A DNA stretch of 64,000 nucleotides from Acinetobacter sp. Ver3 (GCF_000632455.1 NZ_JFYL01000002.1:62001-126000); one strand, 5' to 3'. Numbered from the stretch's first letter, positions 47,406 to 56,753 are shown. Notes: generated by a model from the letters alone, not told the origin. A program made the numbers and translations.

Positions 47406-50400
47406 GTCAAAAGCCTATAGTCTCATATCAGCCAATTGTGGATATGCATTTCACTGGATTGCATTGGATTGAGGCTTCTGCGGGGACTGGAAAAACGTAT
47501 ACGCTCTCCAGCCTCATGGTCAGAATTTTATTAGAAGAATATTTACCAAAGCAGATTATTGCGACGACATTTACACGCAAAGCAGCGGCTGAATTGAAAA
47601 GTCGAATTCGTGCACGTTTAATCGAGGTACTTGGACTTTTAGAGTCATGTCGTGAGCTAACTCAAGATCAAGTTCAGGCGCGTGCAAAATTAGAATCAGA
47701 TATTTTATATCAAGTGATTTTAAATCAATTTTCTGGCTTGATTGCACATGCATGTGCACGTTTAAAATTGGTGATAGATCAGCTTGAAGAACTCTTTGTT
47801 GGGACCTTGGATAGCTTTAGCCAAAAGCTTCTTCGTGAATTTGCATTTGAGAGCGGTAAAATTGAACGAATGCAAATCACCAATGATGCAAAACAATATA
47901 CGGTTCAGTTAATTCATGATGAATTACGGGCATGGATTCAACAGCAGCCTCAATCAACTGTAGATTATTTGCTGCTTAAGAAAAAAATTAAGTCACAAGA
48001 TGCTTATATCGATTTAATTGAAACGAGTTTGAATTTTTCCTCTGCTTATTTCAAAGCAGTGCCAGCGCCGACCATAGATGTAGACGCTTTCAGAACTCAT
48101 GCAGAGCGCTTCATACAGATCGAGCTTGAAACGCTAGATTCATTAACAGACTTTTATGATCCTGAAGGGCAGTATTATGCTGTAGTCGCAAAGAAGTGGC
48201 GCGATCAAGATAAATTAAAAATTACACTCACGCAGTTGTTGCCTGAATTCCTTGATCAAGTTAAATCCCAAGGCATTGAAGTCATTTTTGCGTCGCATCT
48301 CAGCACTCATCTTAGTCAGTTGAATGAATTAAGAAAAAAAGTTCTCAATAAATGTCCCGTCGATGTTTTGGCGGCATTTGAGCAACATCCTATTATTGTT
48401 GAACTTGCTGAGTTTTTTAAACAGTTTGACAAGCTCAACCAACAACTCGAGCATTTGGAGAGTTATTTACAATATTATTTAGCACAACAAGTAAAACAAC
48501 GTTTGCCAGAGTTGTTACAGCAAAAATCAGAAACCACATTTTCACAGCAAATTCGAACTTTGGCCGAAGCACTGCAGGGAGCGCAAGGTCAGGAGTTTGC
48601 AAAGTACGTTCACGCGCGTTACCCACTTATTTTAGTGGATGAGTTTCAGGATACCAACCAAGATCAAGATGATATGTTGGCGCAGATTTGGAGACATCCA
48701 AGTCGTGTGAAGCAGGGTTGTATGATTATGGTGGGAGACCGTAAGCAAGCGATCTACGGTTTCCGCGGTGGAGACATGCTCACGTTCCTAAAAGCATATC
48801 AAGATGTTGGAACTAAAGCAGGGCGTTTTTACCAACTTGTGCATAATCATCGCTCAGTGAAACCATTGGTCGAAGTCGTCGATGCTTTGTTTCAACAACA
48901 AATGGATTTTGGTGAGCAAGTTGAATATACGCCTGTTACAGCAGGTACTCGACCGCATCCAGTATTGATCCAATCCGGTTTAGAAAATTATGCTCCGCTT
49001 CGTTGGGTTCAAGTAAATGATAAGGAACACGAGTTAGAGCAGGTTGCTTGGAAGATACGGGATTTGCTCAATCAGGCTGCCCAAAGTCAGCTATATTTCG
49101 AAAAGCAGGGGCAACGTATTGAGCTTCAGGCAGATGATATCGCTGTTTTGTCTCGTAACAATCCTGATTTAGATAAAGTTCATCATCACTTATTGATGTT
49201 AGGCATTCCTGTAAATCGACCTTCACGAAAAAGTGTCTTCAAAAGTGGAATTGCTCGAGATGTTGGTGCAATTTTGACAGCCATCATGAATCCATTTGAT
49301 GAAGCTAAATTAAAGAGAGCTTTACTTACACGATTGATGGGTTTTAATTTACATCGTTTTTTGCAACTTCAAATTCAAGCAGATGGCTTAAGTTTATTTA
49401 TCACGAAATTTGAAGAAATTCGTGAAATGTGGATGGGCCAAGGCTTTTTAACAGCATGGCAAAGTTTCCTCACAGAATTCAAAGTTTGGACAAACTTGGT
49501 TGAGCAATTCAGCTATGACAATGAACGCGAAGTGGTCAATCTACGACACATTTCAGAGTTGTTGAGCCAAAACAGTGATGAGTTAAGAGGTATGCATACC
49601 CTTTATCATTGGTATATGCGGCAGCTTTCAAATCCGATGGAAAGAGAGTGGGAAATTGAAAGACAGTTGAGTAATCAAGCGGGCGTTCACCTTTTAACTA
49701 TTCACCAATCTAAAGGATTGGAGTTTAAGATTGTATTCTTGCTTGGCGCAGATCGTAAACTGTCAGATCGAAGCGAACTTAACTTTTCAATTCGTGAAGT
49801 GCAGGATCATGGAACTGGAAAGTCCGTCGCACAACGTGTCGTGGCGTTAAAGCGTGAAGAATTATTGGAACCATTAGAGGTTGAGCAACATGACCAACGT
49901 GCTTTGGCAGAGCATCGACGATTATGGTATGTGGCCTTAACTCGAGCACAACACCGCGTTTATTCAATGATGAGTGATCAAAAAGGGCAATCTATTTATG
50001 GCTTGGCGTTTTGGCGTGGTCATGGTGCGAACCAATTTCAGCATGCTTTCAGTTTAGATGAGCCATGTTTAGAGCAATGCCCTGAGAAAGTAATCGCAAA
50101 AAAAGAACATCATAATGTTCAAATGATTGCGCAGAAATATCCTCAAGTTCATTTTTATCCTAGAGCCAAAACCAGTTTTAGTTATCTCGCACAACATTTG
50201 AGTCATCAACAAATTAAAGATCGTATGGCGGCTCAAGATATGATTGAACATCATGCGAGTGATGAGGTCAATGCTGTGACGCTCGTGACTCCATATCAAT
50301 TTGAGGATTTGGATCATCAACAACCTTTGAGTTGGATTCGTGCTCATTTTCCGATGGGAACATTAGCTGGAAATTTCCTACATGAAATTTTTGAACATAT

Positions 50401-51121
50401 CGATTTTCAAGATCGCCGAGATTGGACATTAGAAATTCGCCGCCGTTTTAAAAATGCCTATTCGAGTTTATGGGAGCAATTATTCGCTAAATTTCAATCA
50501 GATTTTCATCAACATCATGATGCCGAGCAACATCTGTTAGAAATGATGGCTGAATGGTTAGCAGAGGTTTTAGAGACACCTATTCAACCTGAATTTCGAC
50601 TCAAACAATTAGTACCTGAAGCACATTTGGCTGAATTTCCATTCTATTTGGCTTTAGCAGACCGAATATTTGGTATTCAGCGTATTCAGCAATTATTTTT
50701 AGAGTTTGGGCTTAATATGCCCGAATTCAATGCTGCAAATTCAGCACGTTACCTCAATGGTTCAATTGACTTGGTTTATTATGATGGAGAGCGCTATCAC
50801 ATTGCCGACTATAAGAGTAATTATCTCGGAAATCATGTGGAAGACTATTCAGCTCAAGCTATTCAGCTGAGCATGACGCATGCAAGTTATTGGCTACAAG
50901 CAGCCCTATATTTGGTGGCATTACATCGCTATTTAAGTATTCATATTGATGATTACAACATCGATCGAGATCTTGGTGGTGCCAGTTATTTATATTTACG
51001 TGGGATGAATGGCACTGACCAATATGGATTTAATTATTGGCGTCCTAGTTCAGAATTTATTCTAAGATTAGATGCAATATTGGGCTATTTTGCTGAGGAT
51101 AAAAACAGCAAAATAGCATGA
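47402..51121 (+). CDS. recB: RecB, exodeoxyribonuclease V beta subunit
   Basis: A 1239-residue helicase-nuclease. The superfamily 1 helicase has Walker A EASAGTGKTYTLSSL (near residue 30), FTRKAAAELKSRI, motif II VDEFQDTNQDQ, motif III GDRKQAIYGFRGGD, HQSKGLEFKIVFLLGAD and YVALTRAQHRVY. The C-terminal nuclease domain has LAGNFLHEIFEHIDF and the catalytic residues in GSIDLVYYDGERYHIADYKS. The start overlaps recC; there is no protease gene (ptrA) between recC and recB as there is in E. coli. Confidence 0.96.
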   Translation: MSQKPIVSYQPIVDMHFTGLHWIEASAGTGKTYTLSSLMVRILLEEYLPKQIIATTFTRKAAAELKSRIRARLIEVLGLLESCRELTQDQVQARAKLESDILYQVILNQFSGLIAHACARLKLVIDQLEELFVGTLDSFSQKLLREFAFESGKIERMQITNDAKQYTVQLIHDELRAWIQQQPQSTVDYLLLKKKIKSQDAYIDLIETSLNFSSAYFKAVPAPTIDVDAFRTHAERFIQIELETLDSLTDFYDPEGQYYAVVAKKWRDQDKLKITLTQLLPEFLDQVKSQGIEVIFASHLSTHLSQLNELRKKVLNKCPVDVLAAFEQHPIIVELAEFFKQFDKLNQQLEHLESYLQYYLAQQVKQRLPELLQQKSETTFSQQIRTLAEALQGAQGQEFAKYVHARYPLILVDEFQDTNQDQDDMLAQIWRHPSRVKQGCMIMVGDRKQAIYGFRGGDMLTFLKAYQDVGTKAGRFYQLVHNHRSVKPLVEVVDALFQQQMDFGEQVEYTPVTAGTRPHPVLIQSGLENYAPLRWVQVNDKEHELEQVAWKIRDLLNQAAQSQLYFEKQGQRIELQADDIAVLSRNNPDLDKVHHHLLMLGIPVNRPSRKSVFKSGIARDVGAILTAIMNPFDEAKLKRALLTRLMGFNLHRFLQLQIQADGLSLFITKFEEIREMWMGQGFLTAWQSFLTEFKVWTNLVEQFSYDNEREVVNLRHISELLSQNSDELRGMHTLYHWYMRQLSNPMEREWEIERQLSNQAGVHLLTIHQSKGLEFKIVFLLGADRKLSDRSELNFSIREVQDHGTGKSVAQRVVALKREELLEPLEVEQHDQRALAEHRRLWYVALTRAQHRVYSMMSDQKGQSIYGLAFWRGHGANQFQHAFSLDEPCLEQCPEKVIAKKEHHNVQMIAQKYPQVHFYPRAKTSFSYLAQHLSHQQIKDRMAAQDMIEHHASDEVNAVTLVTPYQFEDLDHQQPLSWIRAHFPMGTLAGNFLHEIFEHIDFQDRRDWTLEIRRRFKNAYSSLWEQLFAKFQSDFHQHHDAEQHLLEMMAEWLAEVLETPIQPEFRLKQLVPEAHLAEFPFYLALADRIFGIQRIQQLFLEFGLNMPEFNAANSARYLNGSIDLVYYDGERYHIADYKSNYLGNHVEDYSAQAIQLSMTHASYWLQAALYLVALHRYLSIHIDDYNIDRDLGGASYLYLRGMNGTDQYGFNYWRPSSEFILRLDAILGYFAEDKNSKIA

Positions 51122-51208
51122 ATATTTAAATGAATTTATTATTAATCATTAATTTATCTTGTGGATAATATTGATGATAAATGTGTAGATAACTATGAGG
51201 ATAACTGT

Positions 51209-52978
51209 GTGGAAATTAATCAGAATGAAAAAGTTGATGTTCCTCAATGGGTAACAACTTGGGCTGAATATATCCTAAATCAGTATCTTTCATCAGATGA
51301 TTTAAATGAACAATCCATTAACACCATTGAACAAGTTCTGATGGCATCTACTGTCGGCGATAGTTGTATTGATTTGAAAGGGGAGGTTATCCAAGATCTG
51401 AGTAAGTTGCTCGTGAGCGCAGAGCTTGCAGAACAACAGGTCGCGCCTTTTGTTTATGATCAGAACTATTTGTATTTATATCGCTATTGGCAATTAGAGC
51501 AGCGTTTAGCTCAACAAGTTTATCGTTTAAAGCAGCAAACGATAGTGCCTGTAGATTGCACAAAATATGAAAAATTATTAATCGATCCATTTCAAAAGCA
51601 AGCCTTAGAAATAGTATCAAGGCAAGCGCTGAGTATGATTACAGGTGGTCCGGGTACAGGGAAAACGTATACTCTAGCGCGTATTATTGCCGTATTAAAT
51701 GAGTCGAATCATCAGTTAAGAATCGCAATGGCTGCACCGACAGGGAAAGCTGCACAGCGAATGAAAGAAGCATTGCAAAACTCATTAAATGACGATGCAA
51801 TGCTCAATATGGGTTTGGATATTGCCCACTTAAAGCAGCAAAATACGTTAACGATTCACCGTCTTCTGGGTTTAGGGCATAGCGCTCAACCTAAATACAG
51901 TCTGAAAAAGCCATTACCCTATGATGTGGTGGTGATTGATGAAGCCTCAATGCTCGATCTCAATCTCGCGACGATGCTTTTTGAAGCAATTCCAGACCAA
52001 TGTCGTTTGATCTTGATAGGGGATGCACAGCAGTTGGCCTCGGTTGATGTGGGGATGGTATTGGCGGATTTACAACAAGTAAAAGCGCTTAATGACCATC
52101 ACGTCAATTTAGTGACCAGTCGAAGATTCAAAGCAGGTGCAAAAATCGGTGATTTGGCAAGGTTCATCCAGTCACATCAATGCTCACTACAAAGCTCGAA
52201 AGTTGAGGTATTGGCTAAATTTGAGAAGGAGATTTGTAGAGCATCTGAAATCCAACAGATTAATTTAGCTGAGCTTCAAGAGGATCTTGTTCAACTAGAG
52301 TATTTGAATAAAGAATATTCAGATCAAGATTTAAAAGCCTATTACCTTAAATTAAGCTCGGGGTTTACGGATTACTTTAAAGCACTCAACCTTTATGTCA
52401 GAAATGGATATCAGCAGCAGGATGTGGCTGAAATTATCCAAAAATTTGATGATTATAGGATCTTAGCTGCAGTGAGACATGGACATTTGGGATTGAATCG
52501 TTTAAATGATGAAATTGAAAGGGAGCTATTTCAGCACATGCGGATATCACGACACGACCTTTGGTATATTGGTCGCCCTGTCATGATGACATATAACGAT
52601 TATCAACTCGGGCTTTCTAATGGTGATATTGGGATATGTCTCAGACATCGCCAGTTTGCTGATCAATTTGAAGTATATTTTCCAAGTCTTGACCAATGGT
52701 TTCCAGCATCACGTTTACCAAAGTCAATGCAAACCTGTTATGCGCTGAGCATTCATAAGTCGCAAGGTTCTGAATTTAAACACACTGCAGTTGTATTAGA
52801 TGAGTTTGCGTCACGTCTATTGAGCCAAGAATTATTGTATACCGCGATTACGAGGGCAAAAAAAGCAGTCAGTTTATTGGTGGATACTGATGCTTTATTT
52901 GAGGCAATAAACATTAAAACAATAAGAAAAACAGGTTTATTGAATAAATTAAACACTTTATTTATATCTAATATTTAA
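51209..52978 (+). CDS. recD: RecD, exodeoxyribonuclease V alpha subunit
   Basis: The 5'-3' helicase of RecBCD, about 589 aa. Walker A is GGPGTGKTYTLARI, followed by AAPTGKAAQRMKEAL, DEASMLD, GDAQQLASVDVG and the C-terminal SIHKSQGSEFKHTAVVLDE plus YTAITRAKKAV. The start is uncertain: GTG 51209 has GAGG at 51197-51200 with 8-nt spacing, whereas the upstream in-frame GTG at 51161 lacks a ribosome binding site and would add 16 Asp/Asn-rich residues. The gap to recB is 39-87 nt, so it is probably in the same operon. No terminator follows directly. Confidence 0.93.
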   Translation: MEINQNEKVDVPQWVTTWAEYILNQYLSSDDLNEQSINTIEQVLMASTVGDSCIDLKGEVIQDLSKLLVSAELAEQQVAPFVYDQNYLYLYRYWQLEQRLAQQVYRLKQQTIVPVDCTKYEKLLIDPFQKQALEIVSRQALSMITGGPGTGKTYTLARIIAVLNESNHQLRIAMAAPTGKAAQRMKEALQNSLNDDAMLNMGLDIAHLKQQNTLTIHRLLGLGHSAQPKYSLKKPLPYDVVVIDEASMLDLNLATMLFEAIPDQCRLILIGDAQQLASVDVGMVLADLQQVKALNDHHVNLVTSRRFKAGAKIGDLARFIQSHQCSLQSSKVEVLAKFEKEICRASEIQQINLAELQEDLVQLEYLNKEYSDQDLKAYYLKLSSGFTDYFKALNLYVRNGYQQQDVAEIIQKFDDYRILAAVRHGHLGLNRLNDEIERELFQHMRISRHDLWYIGRPVMMTYNDYQLGLSNGDIGICLRHRQFADQFEVYFPSLDQWFPASRLPKSMQTCYALSIHKSQGSEFKHTAVVLDEFASRLLSQELLYTAITRAKKAVSLLVDTDALFEAINIKTIRKTGLLNKLNTLFISNI

Positions 52979-53100
52979 CGATTGGTTGAAAATAGAAAAC
53001 CTTTGTAGGAAATATCTTACAAGGATTCGAGAAATTGGCGCATAGAGCTTCGTACAATTTTTTGCGATGATTGCTTGCATAAAAGGTTCAACACGGAAAG

Positions 53101-53128
53101 TTGAGCAATATCGCATAATTACAATAAT
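53101..53128 (+). promoter_or_regulatory. Candidate promoter for the small RNA
   Basis: TTGAGC (53101-53106), a 16-bp spacer and AATAAT (53123-53128, five of six consensus bases). Predicted start near 53135. Confidence 0.35.
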
Positions 53129-53134
53129 TTATAG

Positions 53135-53230
53135 TCGAGAGACTGCGAACTTACAATGATGTAAGTGATAAAAGAGGAAACTTACAGCCGCTAAGCCTTG
53201 TAGTTTTGGGAGAGACTACAGGGCTTTTTT
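53135..53230 (+). ncRNA. Candidate small RNA with alternative hairpins, about 96 nt
   Basis: Between a possible promoter and a good terminator lies a stretch with no reading frame. TGTAAGT (53160-53166) can pair either with the upstream CTTACA (53150-53155, 4-nt ATGA loop, 6 bp) or with the downstream ACTTACA (53180-53186, 7 bp, 13-nt loop holding AAGAGGAA). The two hairpins are mutually exclusive. The loop sequence AGAGGA is Shine-Dalgarno-like, as in many base-pairing small RNAs. I do not match it to a known RNA family; 6S, tmRNA and RNase P were considered and do not fit. Confidence 0.35.
53193..53230 (+). terminator. Terminator ending the candidate small RNA
   Basis: An 11-bp stem AAGCCTTGTAG / CTACAGGGCTT (one T-G pair), a 12-nt loop and a run of six T. 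RecD ends 215 nt upstream, so it could also end the recCBD message. Confidence 0.75.
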
Positions 53231-53449
53231 ATATACATATAAGATTAAATTGATTACATAATGTACGCAATTTCTTACATAAAGATCAGAAAACTGCGAC
53301 TTGTGTTGCATAATGAATCTGGCAAAATAGTCATATAAGGAAATGAAACCTTAAGAACAAGGACCGTATTAATAATAAATGTGTGTGCAGCACTTACAAT
53401 AAAAATATAAATAACAGAATCATAACTAAAATATAAGAATCTACAGCGC

Positions 53450-53485
53450 AAAAAAGGCCCTATGACTTGTCATAGGGCCTTTTTT
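53450..53485. terminator. Strong terminator-like hairpin not assigned to a gene
   Basis: A perfect 17-bp inverted repeat AAAAAAGGCCCTATGAC / GTCATAGGGCCTTTTTT around TT, with T runs in both directions. No gene ends near it on either strand; the nearest + strand gene, recD, ends 470 nt upstream. Confidence 0.85.
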
Positions 53486-53584
53486 AACCGTTTATCTCAA
53501 TCTTAATTTTTAGGCATCTTTATACTTGTTTTGACTTAACGATTCTATTAAAGTGCGTAAAAATTATCACTTTACAAAAAAAAC

Positions 53585-53872
53585 ATGAAAAAATTCATAA
53601 TTTTAATCATTTTGGTGAGTGTTGTTCTGTTTGGGTTGTATAAATGTTTTAAGCCTGCAGATCAAAACACTTCCTCAGTCGCTCAGATTGATTCTCTATC
53701 TGCTCCTGAGAGTGGACAGCAAACGCCAATATCGCCTAACGAAGATCAAGTCGAAGATTTAAATGAGTCTGAGAAGATGCCTGTTACTGATTCTCCAGAT
53801 TTAGTAGATCCGAAGAGCGATTTTTCGATTAAGCCTATTGATCCAGAAACTGATCCAGCCAATCAAGTGTAA
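53585..53872 (+). CDS. Small acidic membrane-anchored protein
   Basis: A 95-residue product that I do not recognise. A basic start (MKKF) precedes one hydrophobic helix (about residues 4-19), then a very acidic, Pro/Ser/Asp-rich tail with no Cys after residue 21, which should be periplasmic and disordered. LYKC is not a good lipobox. The ribosome binding site is poor (only an A-rich tract), so expression may be low. It lies 43 nt upstream of a secreted protease gene on the same strand; a link is possible but unproven. Confidence 0.6.
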   Translation: MKKFIILIILVSVVLFGLYKCFKPADQNTSSVAQIDSLSAPESGQQTPISPNEDQVEDLNESEKMPVTDSPDLVDPKSDFSIKPIDPETDPANQV

Positions 53873-53915
53873 TTTTTTACCCTGCGCACTAAAAACATAA
53901 CAACGGAGAATAATT

Positions 53916-55375
53916 ATGTTTAAAACTTTATCATTAAGCGCATGTCTGAGTGTTTTGATGGTCGGAACTGCGATGGCTCAGATGAGTCCTGTAGCAGCTA
54001 ACGCTCAATTGAACAATCAGGCAAAACAAAAAGTGTCGAAAGGTGGTATTAATCTGTCGGCATTACTGAACAACAGTTCAAATGATTTAATCGTTGAATA
54101 TCATGTTGACACTAATCATTTAGAAAATAATCGCACTCAACTTCGTGAACATCTTGCTCAAAAGAAGCAATCGATTCAATCGCGGTTTATACGTTTAGGT
54201 GGTATTCAATTACTACGTGATTATAATGCTTTACCATATAGCTTTCATCGCGTTCAAAAGCGTGACACGCTCGTAAGCTTATTGAATGACTCGAATGTAA
54301 AAGCAGTTTATCCAAATAATGTTTCTTATACGACAGCATCTCAAAGTCTACCATTAATTGGTCAAGTACCTGCGGCTGCGCAAGGCTATACTGGTGAGGG
54401 GACAACAATTGCTATCTTAGATACAGGTATTAATTACCGACATTCAGATTTTGGTAATTGTACAGCGCCAGGTGTACCATCATCGACTTGTAAAGTTTTA
54501 GAAACTGTCGAGGTTGCTCGAGAAGACTATCAGTTAGATGTTAATGGACATGGAACTAACGTTGCAGCAATTGCTTCTAAAGTTGCACCAGGTGCAAAAA
54601 TTGTCATGCTTGATGTCTTCACTGGTAGTACCTCTAGAGATGGGGGCCGGCATACGATTATGATCTAGTGGCTGCCTTGAATTGGGTGGCGAACCACTCC
54701 CAAAGCAAAAACATTAAATCTGTAAACTTAAGCATTGGTAATGGACGTAGTTATTCCTCAACTTGTACTAGTTCCGTACTTACAGATTCTTTTTCGAAGT
54801 TGAGAGGCTATGGGGTATTACCAGTTGTTGCATCTGGTAATGATAGCCATCTGAGTGGTATATCCTATCCAGCATGTACTGCGGGTGCGGTCAGTGTAGG
54901 AGCGGTTTATGATGCTAATGTAGGTTCAATTGGATTTAAAAATTGCTCTGACAGTGCAACTTATAGCGACAAAGTAACGTGTTTCAGTAACTCGAGTCGT
55001 AATTTAACTTTATTGGCGCCTGGTTCACGTATTACCGCTGGCGGATATACAATGGATGGTACTTCAATGGCTGCACCTCACGTCGCTGGGGCTGTTGCTG
55101 TGTTACGTGCGAATAATGCTTTCCCGAATGAATCATTGGATCAAATTGTTGCACGTATGACGTCTACGGGAACTTTGGTTACGGATCATCGTAACTCAAT
55201 TCGCACACCTCGTTTGAATTTAATTGCTGCGTTAAATGGTGCTCCATCTACTCCAGCACCACAACCCCCTGTTGTTGAGCCACCTGTAGTGACGCCAACT
55301 CCTACGCCAACACCAACTCCAGCACCACAACGTAACTGTCGTACTTTCTTATTTGTGACAATCTGTAGTGGTTAA
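53916..55375 (+). pseudogene. Secreted subtilisin-like (S8) serine protease, frameshifted
   Basis: Two adjacent reading frames, 53916-54668 and from about 54638 to 55375, make one 486-residue S8 protease if one base is added. Order: signal peptide (residues 1-21, ending AMA), an I9-like propeptide (about 50-130), Asp169 in AILDTGINY, His212 in NGHGTNVAAI, then in the second frame Ser384 in DGTSMAAPHVAGA. A Pro/Thr-rich linker and a short tail with two Cys eight residues apart (CRTFLFVTIC) close the protein. The shift lies at a run of five G (54642-54646). Without correction the first product lacks the catalytic Ser and the second has no signal peptide. It may be a sequencing error, a recent mutation or a phase-variable tract. 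Confidence 0.85.
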
Positions 55376-55401
55376 TTAATAGCTAATAGATGAAAACTTT
55401 A

Positions 55402-55430
55402 AAAAAAGGCATCTAAATGATGCCTTTTTT
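55402..55430. terminator. Bidirectional terminator after the S8 protease
   Basis: A perfect 12-bp stem AAAAAAGGCATC / GATGCCTTTTTT with a TAAAT loop and T runs both ways, between two converging genes. Confidence 0.92.
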
Positions 55431-55439
55431 ACATTGATA

Positions 55440-56753
55440 TTAAACACGTTCAGTTTCAGATTGATCAGTTCCAAATAACGCGCGTCTTTTTTCCTTAGGA
55501 ATACTTGGGCATTGGTTGGATATTTGATATAGCACTTTTGCTAAAGCGGCTAAATGTGTGCCTAACACAGATTTCCCTGTATTTAAGAACGATACACTGA
55601 TATCCCGTTGAGGATCTGCCCAACATAAAATATTCGAGAAACCTAGATGACCAAAAGCTTGTCCAGTATTTGGGCCAAATACACCGATTGGATTACTGCC
55701 TAACATCGGACCAAGTGCATAACGCATAGGTGCTAAAAGGTTACGGTCTATTGTTGTATTGGATGTAGGGAGTGTTGCTCTGAAAACCGTTTCTGAATTG
55801 ATAATTTGCTGGTCTTGATAACGACCACCATTGAGTAACATTTCAAAAAAGCGATTGGCTTGTTCAGCACTGGTGTAAATATTTCCTGCAGGACAGACGG
55901 TATCCATAAAACGGGGATCATTGGTGACATCCACTGCCAGTTGCAGTCCTCCGCCTAATACACGATTGAGATATAGGTCAGTCCCCAAGACAGGGTGAAT
56001 CCCAGTTGGATAATTTTTTGCAACTAAATGACGTAGTTCTGGTTTTAAACCATAGTTGAAGAAAGGTAAATTCATTGGTTTTTCAATATGTTCGTGCAAG
56101 TAATCACGAATATCTTGTCCTGTTACACGTTCAACCAATTCTCCTAAAATATATCCAGCAGTTACAGCATGATAAGAGAGTTGCGAGCCTACGGGTGCAA
56201 TCGGTTTTGCTGCATAAAGATGCTCCAGGATCCCTTGACGATCAAATAAAAGTTCTGGAGTGACCTCAGTTTCAATTTTAGGAATACCGCCACGGTGTGA
56301 TAACAAATGAAATATGGTGGCGCGTCGTTTACCGTTAACACCAAACTCTGGAATATAGCGACTCACTGGATCAAGTAAGTTAATTTTCCCTTGTTGATCT
56401 AACAAGTGCACTAACATGGCATTAACGATTTTAGAGGCAGAAAACATACAGACCGGTGTTTCTGGTGTCGTAACTTTAGAAGGGTCTGTTTGATAGTTTG
56501 GACCAAGTTCTGTGTAACCAATACTGCGATTAATTAATATCTGACCCTTGCGACGTAAACACATACTGATCATTGGATGATTGCCAGTACGATAAAGTGC
56601 TTCAACACTGTGCCAAATTTTATCAATTTGCTGTTGCGTCATTCCCCCAAGTTCTGGCGCAACTTCGTCTTTATGACGAGTGATCGTAGTTAAGTCTTTT
56701 GGTGCTATGCACGTATTTGTAGAGAGTAATTTCACGTTCATTCCATGTTTCAT
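55440..56753 (-). CDS. Serine hydrolase of the beta-lactamase/class C esterase fold
   Basis: About 437 residues. The nucleophile motif SxxK is SASK in VCMFSASKIVNA, the Tyr motif appears as SYHAVTAGYILGE, and the third element as AFGHLGFSNILCW, as in EstB-like esterases and class C beta-lactamase relatives. No signal peptide is obvious. The substrate is unknown; these proteins are usually esterases or peptidases rather than antibiotic hydrolases. The start is uncertain: ATG 56753 and 56741 both lack a good ribosome binding site, and the frame is open to a TTG at 56792. Confidence 0.85.
   Translation of the reverse strand: MKHGMNVKLLSTNTCIAPKDLTTITRHKDEVAPELGGMTQQQIDKIWHSVEALYRTGNHPMISMCLRRKGQILINRSIGYTELGPNYQTDPSKVTTPETPVCMFSASKIVNAMLVHLLDQQGKINLLDPVSRYIPEFGVNGKRRATIFHLLSHRGGIPKIETEVTPELLFDRQGILEHLYAAKPIAPVGSQLSYHAVTAGYILGELVERVTGQDIRDYLHEHIEKPMNLPFFNYGLKPELRHLVAKNYPTGIHPVLGTDLYLNRVLGGGLQLAVDVTNDPRFMDTVCPAGNIYTSAEQANRFFEMLLNGGRYQDQQIINSETVFRATLPTSNTTIDRNLLAPMRYALGPMLGSNPIGVFGPNTGQAFGHLGFSNILCWADPQRDISVSFLNTGKSVLGTHLAALAKVLYQISNQCPSIPKEKRRALFGTDQSETERV

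Larger units (their letters stand above)
52979..53584. other. 606-nt intergenic region with candidate small RNA and orphan terminator
   Basis: No protein gene is supported here. It contains one candidate small RNA (about 53135-53230), a second strong terminator (53450-53485) and five copies of CTTACA starting at 53016, 53150, 53181, 53274 and 53393. The sequence between the terminators is AT-rich, with no clear promoter that I could define. Confidence 0.55.

Noticed and set aside
53135-53230. 6S RNA, tmRNA or RNase P RNA
   Set aside because: Length, ends and conserved core motifs of these RNAs are not present.
54638-54665. Programmed -1 frameshift in the S8 protease
   Set aside because: The codons GAT GGG GGC do not make a good slippery heptamer and no downstream stimulatory structure is apparent; a simple indel in the G run is likelier.
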